Below, one piece after another: positions 51,463-62,936 of a stretch of 64,000 nt of DNA. The number at the start of each line of letters is the position of its first letter. Position 1 is the stretch's first letter. The notes under the pieces are model-generated. The model made no database searches and had not been told where the DNA came from. It worked only from the letters and a program-made list of their open reading frames with translations. The DNA comes from Lagopus muta. Taxonomy: Eukaryota > Chordata > Aves > Galliformes > Phasianidae. The stretch covers positions 30,047,933-30,111,932 of the forward strand of contig NC_064439.1 of NCBI RefSeq assembly GCF_023343835.1, read 5' to 3'. A program made the position numbers and the translations under genes.

Positions 51463-51474
51463 TTTTTTTTTTTT

Positions 51475-51521
<47 letters not shown>
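51463..51521. repeat. poly(T) run followed by (TG)n microsatellite
   Basis: Seventeen T (51463-51479) are followed directly by about 21 TG units (51480-51521). They begin 120 bases after the exon 3 donor of SP4. TG repeats can take the Z-DNA form, and GU repeats near donors bind splicing factors such as CELF proteins and TDP-43. Any effect here is inference. The length is likely polymorphic. Confidence 0.95.
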
Positions 51522-51523
<2 letters not shown>

Positions 51524-53047
51524 TAGACTTGAAATTTCTAACTCTGAGACTTTATCACTGAGATTCAGATTTTAAAATAGCTAGCACCTCTAGGCATTGA
51601 GCTAATATTCCACTTATTCCACTAAGTAGAACTACTTGTATTTGCTAAGACAGAGAAAAGGATCATTTAAGGATAGTTTATAAAAAACCTGTTATGTTTG
51701 GGAGGGAATACGAGACTTGAGAGATATTATATGTTTAAAAAAAATTATTAACAACTAGCAATGCAGAATCTTTTTCCAGCAATACTACTTTTCTGCACAT
51801 GGGGAAATGTAGGATGAGGAAAATGACAGTAAGGGAAATCCTGTGTCAGGGTACACATTTATGTTGAAATTCATTATATTCTCTACTAACTCCTAACGTT
51901 GTGCCCGCAAAAGTTTGAGTTTTATAAAAAGATTGAATGGAATGAGGTATGCTTACTCACAACATGATTTCAATGACTTAATCTTTGTTTTAAGAAAGGA
52001 AACAAAAACCTTGTAACTGTATATTGATACTTGATGATGATGATGATGAACTTTTGATATGCATTCTGAAATACCTGCTTGGTTATGCTGGCCTAATCTT
52101 GGGGAGGAAGCTATTAAAAAGTTCTGGGCTAGAATAGAGAATTTAATCATAAAGTTCTGCACAAGAGCACTGCAGAGACCCACAAGGAAACTTCATATGT
52201 AAAATTTGCAAGCTTTCAATTTAGGGGCTCTCTTTGCCAATTTGTAAACTCCTTAGAAGAACTTGATTTTACTTCATATAAGCAGAGGTCTTCTATTTTA
52301 TTACTTCTAATAAACAACCTTTTGTCAGCAACCCAACTACAATCTGTTATATTATGAAACTGTAAGGAAAAGCTTCTAGTGTCCAGTCTACGTGAATAAT
52401 GTTGCACCATATTGTCTCGATCTTTTTTTTTGTAGTCATGTGCTATGATATAAACAAAGGATTGTACCCTTTGATTTAAGTACTTCTGAAGAGGCTAAAC
52501 ATATGCTGATAATGAGAAGTTTGCTGTTGGAAGAATTTTGTCAGTTTTAGTGCTCTTTAGCACTTAATGACATGTTGAAATACAGAGAGTTGGGTTGGAT
52601 GCGTTCAACTTGGTCGATTTAAGGAATGTTTTAGAAATGTTAATCTGGGGTTTGAGAATTAAAAGCTTGACCTTGCGTTTGGCTGTAATGCTTCAAAAAG
52701 AAATTTCAGCTCATGGGAATTGACCAACTTCTACAAAATTTTGCGGAATAATTTGCCTTGGAAAATTGTTCTTGATGGGAAGGTGCTGGTTGGCTGATCT
52801 TGCTCTAAAGTAAGAAGGGTTTAGAGGAATGGAAGTCCTGCTTTGAAAGCAGATTTGGGGGTGGGACAGAAGAAATTTTCCTATATGCTCTTAGTAGGTT
52901 TTTTTTTTTTTCTTCTCTGCTTACTAATGGGTTACAAATGTAGCTGTTCAAACAAGGTATTCTGCATATCATCTTACTCAGTTACCTTGTCTGCACCTCT
53001 GATTGTGTGTGGTCTCTTCTGGAGAGTAGATTTGAAGAGCAACTTTT

Positions 53048-53607
53048 TACATCTGTTGCACTGACAGTAATGCCTCTTGTTTATTTCAATGGAAACTAGC
53101 AGAAACATAGAGCACAATGATAGTATTTGGTAAAGCAAATTCTGAGCTACAAAACATTATTTTTCAAAATAATCACCACCATTACCTCTGCATTTCTGCC
53201 AATGATGAACAGGAGCCTGCATACCACTCTTCTAGAAACAATATGTGCCAATGGAGGTGACCTACTGTTTCTGTCACCACCTCTGAAAAGCACTACCTAT
53301 CATCTCACTGTGCTCACTTTCACTGTTTTGTGGCCATAAATGTTCAGCAAGCATCATTCGAATGTCAGTGGGTACCGTTCTTTTTCCATGGGGGAATTCA
53401 ATTCTGTACTTTTGCTTCATGTGCACTTGCATGTCAGACACCATTCTGTCGGACTGCCCTGCTGCTGCCATCTGTTGCACGCCAACAAAATGTAAGGGAA
53501 TACTGATGGGAAGGCTTAGTCTCTACTGTCATACTACCAGTATCCCCCTCTGATGTCATGGGCCAACATAATAAATAGGAGGCATTATTTTTGGAGCAGC
53601 CCTTGTA
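53048..53607 (-). mobile_element. mariner (Galluhop-like) element, internally deleted
   Basis: The two ends are inverted repeats. The right end, reversed, starts TACAAGGGCTGCTCC and continues to AATGCCTCCTATTTATT. The left end, TACATCTGTTGCAC, continues to AATGCCTCTTGTTTATT. This is the end sequence I associate with chicken Galluhop/mariner-1. A minus-strand frame (53274-53480) gives AAAGQSDRMVSDMQVHMKQ and resembles the transposase start region. At about 560 bp against roughly 1.2 kb for full copies, the catalytic part is missing, so it is non-autonomous. It lies between TA dinucleotides inside a CR1 copy, as mariner insertion requires. Confidence 0.85.
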
Positions 53608-53895
53608 CATGATCTGAGATTGACAAGGGGGAACGGCGTTAAACTTGAAGGCAGGTTTAGGTTAGATGTTAGGAGGAAATTCTTTATGCAGAGGGTAGTG
53701 AAGCACTGTAACAGGCTGCCCAGAGAAGTGATGGATGTCCCATCTCTGGAGGTGTTCAAGGCCAGGTTGGATGTGCCCTGGACTGCCTGATTCTAGATGG
53801 TGGCAACCCTACCCATAGGGGATTGGAGCTAGATGATCTTCAGAATCCCTTCCAACCCAAGTCATTTTATGATTCATTTTATTCTGTGATGATTT
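53608..53895 (+). mobile_element. CR1 LINE fragment split by the mariner element
   Basis: A CR1 3' end in + orientation, with the AGGTTAGATGTTAGGAGGAA block, a CTGTAACAGGCTGCCCAGAG block and CTTCCAACCCAAGTC near the end, then degenerate terminal repeats (TTTATGATTC, ATTCTGTGATG). Joining the bases just left of the mariner (GCAACTTTTTA) to CATGATCTGAGATTGACAAG restores the normal CR1 order, so the mariner landed in this CR1. The left remnant is short, about 53025-53049. Confidence 0.9.
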
Positions 53896-54829
53896 AGATT
53901 TGTTACTGAGGATGAAGGAAGGAGAATTAATCAGAAGTGTGATCCCAGAGAAGTGAAGCCTTAGTCATAGAGCGTTTGTGTGTTAACTAAACTTAAACTG
54001 TATTACCATTGAATTCCATACCAACTTAGGTAAGCTACTTCTGTAGCACTTTTATATCAGCAGCTGTGAATCTGCCAATCTTTCCTCCTTATCTGAAGTT
54101 CTATTTCTCCTTCTTAAGAACTGAGGTTCTAATAAAGAACTTTGAGAATGTGAGAGTTAAGTTACAGTTTCCTTCTCTAGTTGTGTCTACTGTGAAACTT
54201 CCTGATTACCAGTTCTGGAGTAGAGTGGCATGGAAAGGAGAGCATGATGTGCAGCACTGTTTTACTGCTATATCAAGTATTCAACTAAGGGATGGTTATG
54301 AAATAAAAAAATTAAGTACTGTGCCTATGTTTGTTAAGTAACTATAAAACAAACCTTTAGCAGAGATAAATCCACTCAGATCAATTAACCTCAGTTAACA
54401 TCATCTTAATATCAAGCTTGGTACTAGGGCTTTGCAGTTAGAACTAAGGACAGAAAGGTTTCTTAGCTTTTTGAAGAAAAAGAAGGTTGTTGGCTGTCTC
54501 TGAGGAAAGATGACAGAATTGGAGCTAGAAACTGTCCAAACCAATGAACTAAGGCATTCAAAGCCTTGGTCTTTCTCTGTAAGTAGGCCTGTGTCTGGGC
54601 AAGAGAAAGAGCAGAGGCTATGATTACCCATGCGGATCTCCAGCCACTACCAAGTATTCTTCAGCAGAGAAAGAAAAAAGTACTCTAGAAATTTCTTTTA
54701 CCTGGCTCCTCATTTTAATAGCCAGATTCTCAACTCTTTAAAATGCTAGTGGCACTACCTGCTTGAGAGGGAAGCCATCTGAATTGCCTCTGACTGCTTT
54801 GATGGCAGGAGATCTTGTGCAAGGCAGTG

Positions 54830-55054
54830 AATATAGGACCCTCTGTTCTGCACTGGTGAGACTTCACCTGGAGTGCTGCGTCCAGATGTGGAGAGACATA
54901 GAACTGTTGGAGTGCCTCCAGAGGAGGTCCATAAAAATGATGTAAGGGATAGAACACCTCCTCTGTGAGAACAGGCTGAGAAAGCTGGGTCTGCTCAGCC
55001 TGGAGAAGACTCTGGAGAGACCTGACTGCAACCTGTCAGTATCTAAAGGGAGGG
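54830..55054 (+). mobile_element. CR1 LINE fragment, 5' part of a split copy
   Basis: Sequence typical of internal CR1 ORF2: TGGTGAGACTTCACCTGGAG, CCAGAGGAGGTCCATAAAAA, then CTGCTCAGCCTGGAGAAGAC, ending at ATCTAAAGGGAGGG. It continues at 55378 after the LTR-like insertion. The 5' edge is approximate. Confidence 0.9.
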
Positions 55055-55377
55055 TGTATGGGAACTGCTGAATCACGGCATGAACCTCTGATTGATCACC
55101 TGAAGTGAGCCATGAGTCAGCCATGGGAGCACAGGTGAAGGCAATTCAGCTGTGCTGCCGGAAGGGGGGAGCCTGCCTGCACCTCTCCTAGACCCATTTA
55201 AGAGCTGACTACCAGTAGGGAAGGATCTCTTCTGGAGATCCCTCCTCTGGAGTTTTGCAGTGAGCCCAGAACATAGGTAAGCATTCTACCTATTCTCTTC
55301 TTGTTGTTATAATCTGCTTTGCTAACCTCTCTTGTTTGTTTCGTAATTATAACATCTTTATATTCCTTGATTATACA
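55055..55377 (+). mobile_element. solo-LTR-like element, copy B, inside a CR1
   Basis: 323 bp running TGTATGGG ... TTATACA, with a 5-bp imperfect terminal match (TGTAT/ATACA). It interrupts a CR1 exactly where that element's sequence would run on, so both ends are well defined. The flanks GAGGG and CTGGG could be a decayed 5-bp target duplication. It is alignable with copy A at 19717-20062, including the TATA-like CCATTTAAG and the GTAAGC/GTGAGT-like position near the 3' third. No internal retroviral genes are present. Probably a solo LTR; family unknown to me. Confidence 0.75.
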
Positions 55378-55680
55378 CTGGGTCTATAAGAAGGAAGGGG
55401 CAGGGTCTTTAGCAGGGTCTGTTGTGATATGACAAGTGGAAATGGTTTCAAACTAGAAGAGGAGCGATTTAGATTGGTTGTAAGAAAAAAGCTTTTTATG
55501 ATAAGGGTAATAAAGCACTGGAACAGATTGCCCAGAGAGGTAGTGGATGCCCCATCCTTGGAGACGTTCAAGATTAGGCTGGACAAGGCACTGAGCAATA
55601 TGATCTAGCTGTAGGTGTCCCTGTTCCTTAGACTAGATGACGTTCAGAGGTCCCTTCCAACTCAAATGATTCTATGGTTC
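55378..55680 (+). mobile_element. CR1 LINE fragment, 3' part of a split copy
   Basis: Continuation of the CR1 left at 55054: GTCTATAAGAAGGAAGGGGC, the GGTTTCAAACTAGAAGAGGA block, the ORF2 C-terminal region (ACTGGAACAGATTGCCCAGA) and a terminal ATGATTCTATGGTTC. The copy is 5' truncated and inactive. Confidence 0.93.
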
Positions 55681-56694
55681 TTTAAACATGCTAACGTCTA
55701 AACTGCTTGCCAGTTATAAAGAATAAGCTGACTTGTTAAGGGCTATTAGCTTCCTCAAATTCATCTTTTTGTTGCTCTTTTGTATTTTTAAATTGAAGTT
55801 TTTGCTATTGTTAACTGAGCAGTTTACTTTTTGAGTACTTTCTGTCATAACATCTGTGGACTGATATTTCCATTCTTTTTTCTGCAGTACCTAAGCTTGT
55901 CAATGTCAACTCTTTTGTATGTTAATTGGACTTTCCAGAAGTGGACCATTTGGTACAAGTGAGCAGTGAAAGTAGGTGCTAGAAATGAGCAGTGTGGAGG
56001 ATGTCCGGAAAGTGTCAGGGAAGAGATTGTGAAGAATTCAACCCATCCATTGATTCAGGTGCTCTAGCTTTGTTAGGAGAAAAGAAGTCTCTCTATCCTT
56101 TGAGCAAACCAAACTGATCCAACCAGCTGATTTTCAGGGGATAATAATAATAAAACAACAATAAGTGTATCTCTGAAATAGCTGTTCTTTTATTTGTGCC
56201 ATATTTCTGTTTTATGAACGTTGTTTTTCCAAATTATTTTACAGAAGGGTAAGGTAGGTAAAGCAATATAACTCTTAAGTAATTCAATGCAAATAACAAG
56301 CTTAGCTTAAAATTAACATGGAAATGTTAAGCTAGAGAACTATGTTGGGAAAACCTGTTTAGATGTTTTGAGGTGTTTTTGGTTAGGTTTTTGGGTTTTT
56401 TTTTAAATGCTGAATTCTAATAGGGACAAATCTCACAATGGGAAGAAAAAAAATTTCAAGTAAAAGCTGTATTTTGGTTAATTTCTCTAAATTTGTTACT
56501 GTTTCCTGTCTCAAGATGTATAGGCTCTGTTGTAAACCAAGGAAGGCGAATAAATGTTTGGTGTTTTTTGTTTGTTTTTAAGTTAAAAGCTCAAGCACGT
56601 TATTTCTGGTAGCTTTTGAACTATGTCAAAAAGCAAGGCAAAAGCAAAGGAGTTCTCATCTGTTCACTTTCACACCCCAACTGAATATTCATTA

Positions 56695-56855
56695 TCAGTG
56701 AAGAGGAAAGTTACTTCTAACTGTGGGGGTGACTGAGTGCTGATGCCCAGAGAGGTTGTGGTGTCTCCATGTGTGGAGATCTTCAAAACCCATGGTCCTT
56801 GGCAGCCAGCTGTAGAGTGGCCTTGCTTGAGTGAGCAGTGACATTGTACCAAGTG
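56695..56855 (+). mobile_element. degraded CR1 remnant
   Basis: GGGGGTGACTGAGTGCTG, a small deletion, then ATGCCCAGAGAGGTTGTGG and GGAGATCTTCAAAACCCATG match the CR1 ORF2 C-terminal region in + orientation with heavy decay. No terminal repeat is visible, so the 3' part is lost or unrecognisable. Confidence 0.75.
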
Positions 56856-59800
56856 ACTTTCAGGCATGACTTCCTGTCCACACCTCCCTAAGGGTCTGTG
56901 AAGTTTTACAGAAAAAAAAATGTAGAAAGTGTCAGTCAAAAGAAGAATTAAAAATAGAAGGGGGCAGGGGGAGGAAGCCGGATGAGAAAGATGTAGAAAC
57001 TATCTATTTGAGCTTTAAAGCAAGATCTGTGAATAGTGATTTATTTAAGAGTTAATCAAACCTAAATGCAATTGTGATCACTTGAACGTGCAGGGATCTG
57101 TATACACCTGCCTTGCTGTGAGATTAGTACCAGTCATAGCCTTTAGGCAAGCTAGTTCTGTACAAAGTGAAGTGCATTTTTGTGTTCTCTGAGTTCATGT
57201 TTTATATGTGATTCCCTGTGGAATGGAAAGTCTGTGGTATTAATCAGAAGTAAAATAGATGGTGACTTCATGAATTTGTCCCAAATAAGCTTGGGTTCAT
57301 GCAGGTAATAGGCAATTCTCTTGCCTTTTTTTCAAAGCTTCTGTTGCGATAGGTGTGGATGCAAGATCAAAAGATTCTCCCTGTCTCTTAAAATAAGATA
57401 GCCTTTGCCTTTTTAAAGCCTATTTTCAATTCCTTTTATTTGCCCAAATGTGTTAATTGACAAAAGTAATTTGTTTTAGTATTAGATGGTTCTAAGAAGA
57501 ATAATTTGTCAAGCCATTTTCTTTTGGTGAACTAATTTACTTCATCCCTCATTGTGTTGATCTTGGAGTATATTTGTACTAACGATAGCATGAGTATTTG
57601 TGGGTGCTGATGAATATGGGGTGAAATAAAACATCAGTTTTATTAAGACCAGTTACACTGTAAGAAAACGGTGACAATTCATGTTTTGTCTGTAAGGGTT
57701 TTGTGTTCTGCCTGTTCTTATGCTGGGGTGGTCAGTAGAGGTCTCAAGCTTCTTTTGAATTTGTTCATTGTTTTTGCTGGCAGCAGAAATATACAGATCC
57801 TCTCCTACTGGTGTGAACAGTGGCTTTACAGAATAACTTAGTTACTTAGGAAAAAGAGTTAATAGGTTGAAATTGCGTCTATCTTAATTACGTTTCTTGA
57901 AATAATTTTGTTATATGATGTTTAGCTTTTCTTACTGAGTTGTTTTTGTTTTCAAAACATGAAGATAAAAGTTACAGCTTTGTTATTTACTTGCTTTAAG
58001 CAAGAGTTCCCAGATCCCACCACCTTGTGACTGAAGTCATTTTAAGATGAGCATTGATGTGGCCTGAATGATGGGGAATTGGTAGTTCGTCCATCAGAAC
58101 AAAATGGAGGAATGGCTTGTGTTCAGTGGAAAGGTTTGCTGCCTGGCAGCACTGCGACTGGGGAGTTTTAAGAGACTTCTATAGGGATGTGCTGTGGATT
58201 CTAAAGCAGTTGTTACTGACTATGTGAGTTCAATACTAAGTGTTGTCATTAGAATGCTTGAAAAAATGTCATGAGCCTCATTCTTTGCTTTCATAATTTC
58301 TAGTAATGTGAGTTTCTAAGGCTTTTTTCCTTCTTGACAACCTACTTTCATTCTGCTACTGTTAGTAGTTGCACAGTTTGCCAGCATCTTAGTTCTCATC
58401 CTGTCTTGTATTTCTCAGGTTTGTCTACATCCATCTTATGCTTTGTTTTCCCTTTGCTTCTTTATTGACTCTTCTTGTGTGAGTCACTAATTCTGACTTG
58501 CTGTTCAGAAAAAGAAGAGATTGTTTACATGTTATTACCATTCTGGTTTAGACTTCGCAGGAGAGTTTGAAGGATTTAGTATAATGTTTCAAATAGGAAA
58601 AAGTATACAAGATTAAATGCATGCAACTTAAAGACTGTGAGTCAAAGGTGTTTCTAATTAAGTATTTAGTTTCTCATCACATCTGATGTTGATTACATAC
58701 AAAAGTAATCGTTTTTCCCACTCTTAAGTGATTTGCTGCTAACATCTTCATGAGCCAGAAGTGCTACTTATACTTGATCTTTGAATTATTTTTCTTCTAT
58801 GAACTTATCCTTTTTTTTTTTTAAGTCCATTTTTTTTTTTACGTGTTCACTGCTTGTCTGAAATAAATACACTGTCTTAATTGTTGCGTTAAGGACCTTT
58901 TATTTAGTGTTCTCAAACTCTTCTATCATGAGAAATTGAACGATCCTTTGGACAACTCACAATCTGCTGTTATCTCATTCTTTTGTGTTAGTTACCAAGG
59001 AAGGGAAGGGGTTTAGCCTAAAGTCCTAGAATGTTACATCTATTTCATTAAATGAAAGTATATTTTCATGACAATGTAATCATTGGATCTCCTTGCTCAT
59101 ATTAGTGTGACAGTGAGTATGTATAGAGTCATAAGATAGTGAGTTGAGCAAGGAGGGGTAGCCATAGGCAGTGACAACATGAAAAGGGTTTAAAATAGCC
59201 ATATTTTTGTAGCTGCAAACTGGCATGTATAATTACCCAGCGTGAGAATCAAAGGAACTAATGTATGGTGATTACTTGAGGTTTTTAGAACAACATCCAG
59301 CGTTTCCCTGGATGCTCACTGGGAAGCAAGCTGTGGCAAACACCTTGAAAGAAACACAAGCTACAAACCTGTGGGATCTGTAATAAGAAAGATAAGTACA
59401 AAGAACTGAGCTGTTTTCTACAAAGGCAGAAGAAATGCAGGATTTCTGCTTAGCTTTTGCAGTTTTTAATGTTACTTGGCTCTGGGGATGTAGTTGGGAA
59501 GAGTATCAAAACTTACTGTACTTCTTCCAAAGTCATGAAAGGTCACTTGCATCTGTTCTCAGGTTGCCTTAGCTGAGAACTGTTGCGGAACCTCAGTGTT
59601 CTGAATGTTCTAGTACTGGTGTTCTTTTCAAATGCTTCAAGGTAATTAGAAGCATTTAGTCTTCTAATGACAAAATTGCTGTGTTGGATTTTCTTAAACT
59701 GAAATTGAAAATAGTGGTAGAAGGAATTTAACGAGAAACCTTGCTGATGACAGCAAATGTTTGAGTAGGCAATGGTAGTTTAAAAATAAAGTATTGATAT

Positions 59801-60996
59801 GCTGTTCTGAACTTTGTGTGAGTGTACAATCTTCCCATTCAGCTAAATGGAGAATAATCTAGTAAAAATGCCTCAATAAAAGAACACTTGCCTTTTCTGT
59901 GAGTAGCAAGGTGTAACTTTATTGCTGCTTCCATGGAAAGCAGGAAGGGGAGGTATTTAAAATACTTGCTTTGCTCATAACTGCAGGGTGAAACAAGTTT
60001 CTAATGAGCTATTTCTATGCTATCATCTTCTAGAATTAGATGCTAGTTCTTAAGCTTTTCAAAGAAAAGCATCGTTAAAACTATTTCCCTATTTTATATT
60101 CTTAGAGTGTTTCAACAATAGAGGTTATCTCTAAGAGTATCAGTTCTTGCCCTTACCTCTTTTGTATCCTGTTGTCAGAAACCAGGATATATACAGCAAG
60201 AAAAGAATAGGCTGAATTTTCTTATTTAGAAACTAGCAAGCAAGCATACAATTATGAGTACTGCACAAGTTCATCAGATTGTTAGTGTTTTAAAGCAAAA
60301 TGGATTAAATACACTTAAACCCATATTAAGCCAACTACTTGTTTGTCTGTTACAGCTGTGTAAAGGAAGAGAAAAAAGAGATGAGAGAGAAATTATACTC
60401 AAAATCTGATTTCAGTAGCTTCCTTGGTGCAATGTGCATTGTCACAAAGTTGCTTCACAAGATTCTCATCGTGGTAGATGTGAGAAATTGGCTCTTATTA
60501 TCTTAGTACATTAAAATGTTGGATGTTAATGATGATTACTTAATATCTAACTATATTATGTAATGGGACAGTGTGTTTTTAAGGCAGAACATTAATTTCA
60601 AGTATAAAAAATATCATTATGAAGAAACAACTAATCTTTCAATGGTCAGTAATTTTTTTTTTTTAATGGATAAATTCAGTTAAAGTTATTTTATTAATAT
60701 GCTATAGCATAGTAGTCAGAGCTATGTATGAAATGTCATTGTTATGGTTGTTTTGCTCTTCTCATGAAATTTTCACCAGGACAAAAGCACTGGACGTCCA
60801 TAATCTTCTGCTGAAACAGCTTTGCTTGGGGTATGTTTAATAGTTTTTCTTAAGAATGGAGTTAGGTGTGATGTTTGCTACTGCTGATGCTGGCTGACAG
60901 CATCGTATCTTGATCAGCCAGTCATTGGTAAGCCATTCTTATCCCAGCACATATTGTCATCTTGATAATTTGGGAGACTAAGTATCATCCTTATTT

Positions 60997-61034
60997 AAAA
61001 AAAGAAAAAAAGAAAAAAAAAAAAAAAAAAAAAA
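60997..61034. repeat. A-rich tract in SP4 intron 3
   Basis: A runs broken by single G bases, ending in a run of about 22 A. No retrocopy is visible upstream. Confidence 0.9.
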
Positions 61035-62868
61035 GGAAATGGCTGCTTAATATCCTCTAGTGGAAAACAGCTTGGCATATGTGTTAGGTACTAGTCTGAC
61101 TTTCTTTAGTTTATTGAATGGTTTCAAGTGCTGATGTGTCCAATTTTCTGAATACTGAACACTGAAAGATATGGGCTTTGGTTGACTTGTTCTCTTGGCT
61201 GTTGGCAAGAAAATGTGTGAAACATCAAGCTCTTCAATTTGTTCTGTATCAGAAAGAAAGAGCAAGTAAGATTTACTTTTACAGGGTAACAATGTTGCAG
61301 AAATACTGGCAGAACTTTCAAAGACTTCTGTCCTACAGATTTACATGGCTCTTAAGATGTAGCTCTCCTGGTCCTTGCCTGATAAAGGCAAAAGATGACA
61401 TTATAAATAAATAAATTGGTCTTCATTGCCAACATTTTATTTTTTTAATTCTGAACAAATTATCAAATGTTGTCTGAATTAGTCTAAAGTCAGCTAACTT
61501 CATTTCTGTTGAAAGGATTTTCCACTTTCCATGTACATACCTGCTTACTAATGCCTCTTGTGCACAGAGGCACGCTTACTTTTATCTTTATCAATATAAA
61601 GATAGCATCACATGTGACCTAAATGTTTACTTCAAGGACATTTATGAATCTGTTAGTCTAGCATGGACATGAGAACATAAAATGTTAACTAGCTAAACTA
61701 TAGTTAAAAGCAAAAACAAACAACAAAAAAACAAAACAAACAGAAAGGACAGGCTACTGAAACCTGAGCTTATTTTTTATTTTTTTTTTTTTCTTCTCAG
61801 CCTCCTTCTGTGCTTTTAAGATCAAACTATTGCTATTTGCATCATAATATTCAGAAGAGGAATCAAGATGCTAAAAACAGACTTGTGAGAAATTCCAGAA
61901 AACAGTATTTTGATTTCCATATGGCGGAATTGTGTAGGATCTGTATGTAGCTTCTTTATTGTTACAGTTAGTCAGGTATTGAGCTCTTCTGGTCGGATTG
62001 TAGAGACTGTCAGCAAACTTTTGCTCTCTTGCCATTCATTTTAAAGTAAAGGGGAAGAGATGCAAGAAAGGACTGAGACGCATTCTTTTGTGGTTATGAG
62101 CTGTATGTAGCTGGGAATTGGGATGTGGTAGTGGAATACAGAGAGATGTTCACTTAAACTTCTAAGGGCTGCGTTTCTTGCATCTACTATTAGTTTGCAT
62201 GCAGCTTACCTGACATTGTGCAGCACTGTTGGTAGTTGGATTTTCAGTTATCTGTCTGCTCTGAGGTTTAGTACATAGGGAACTACTATTTTCCGTCTGC
62301 AGAGAAATGTTCTTGAGCACTTATTCCCAATACGTTTCTTTATTTGATTGTTGGTGGGTTTTTTCAATAAAAAGGAAAATAAGTTTTTCTCGAACTTTAG
62401 CAGTAGGATAACAAGACATTTTTTTTTGATTGCTGCTCCTTCATAGTAAATTGAGCATGTTTTCTTTTCTGTTGAAGCCTGTTAAAATCACAGCAGCAAT
62501 CCAGAATACCGAAGTTCTTACCTTGCTTTGACTGTAACCTCTACTTGGTTGCACAATACCAAGTTTTGTGCAAATGCAGCACCATGTTTATTTTCTTACA
62601 GTGTTCCTGTATAGGTCTTTCTGTGTTGTATTTGACATAGCTCTTTGTTGTTTAACAGTAATAAAGATGAAATAGGCTTTCTGTTAAATGAAAAGTAATA
62701 CTAGCTGGAACCTTTTTCTTCTGTCTGAAGATATTGAGGTGACTTCAGGCTGTGCTAATGCACTTGTAAGAAGCCTAGCAGTTTTTAAGTAATTAAAGTA
62801 TCTTCGTGAAATTTCTTAAGCATTGTATTGTATCTTTGTGTTGCCAGTATTGTGAGGAAACATCAGTG

Positions 62869-62936
62869 GTAGGTGGATGGTTAGACTAGATGATCTTGGA
62901 GGTCTTTTTCAACCTGGTGATTCTATGATTCTATGC
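62869..62936 (+). mobile_element. short CR1 3' tail
   Basis: Only the last ~65 bases of a CR1 are present: GGTTAGACTAGATGATCTTG, then TTTTTCAACCTGGTGATTC and the terminal ATTCTATGATTCTATG. It is an extreme 5' truncation, which is common for this family. Confidence 0.9.
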
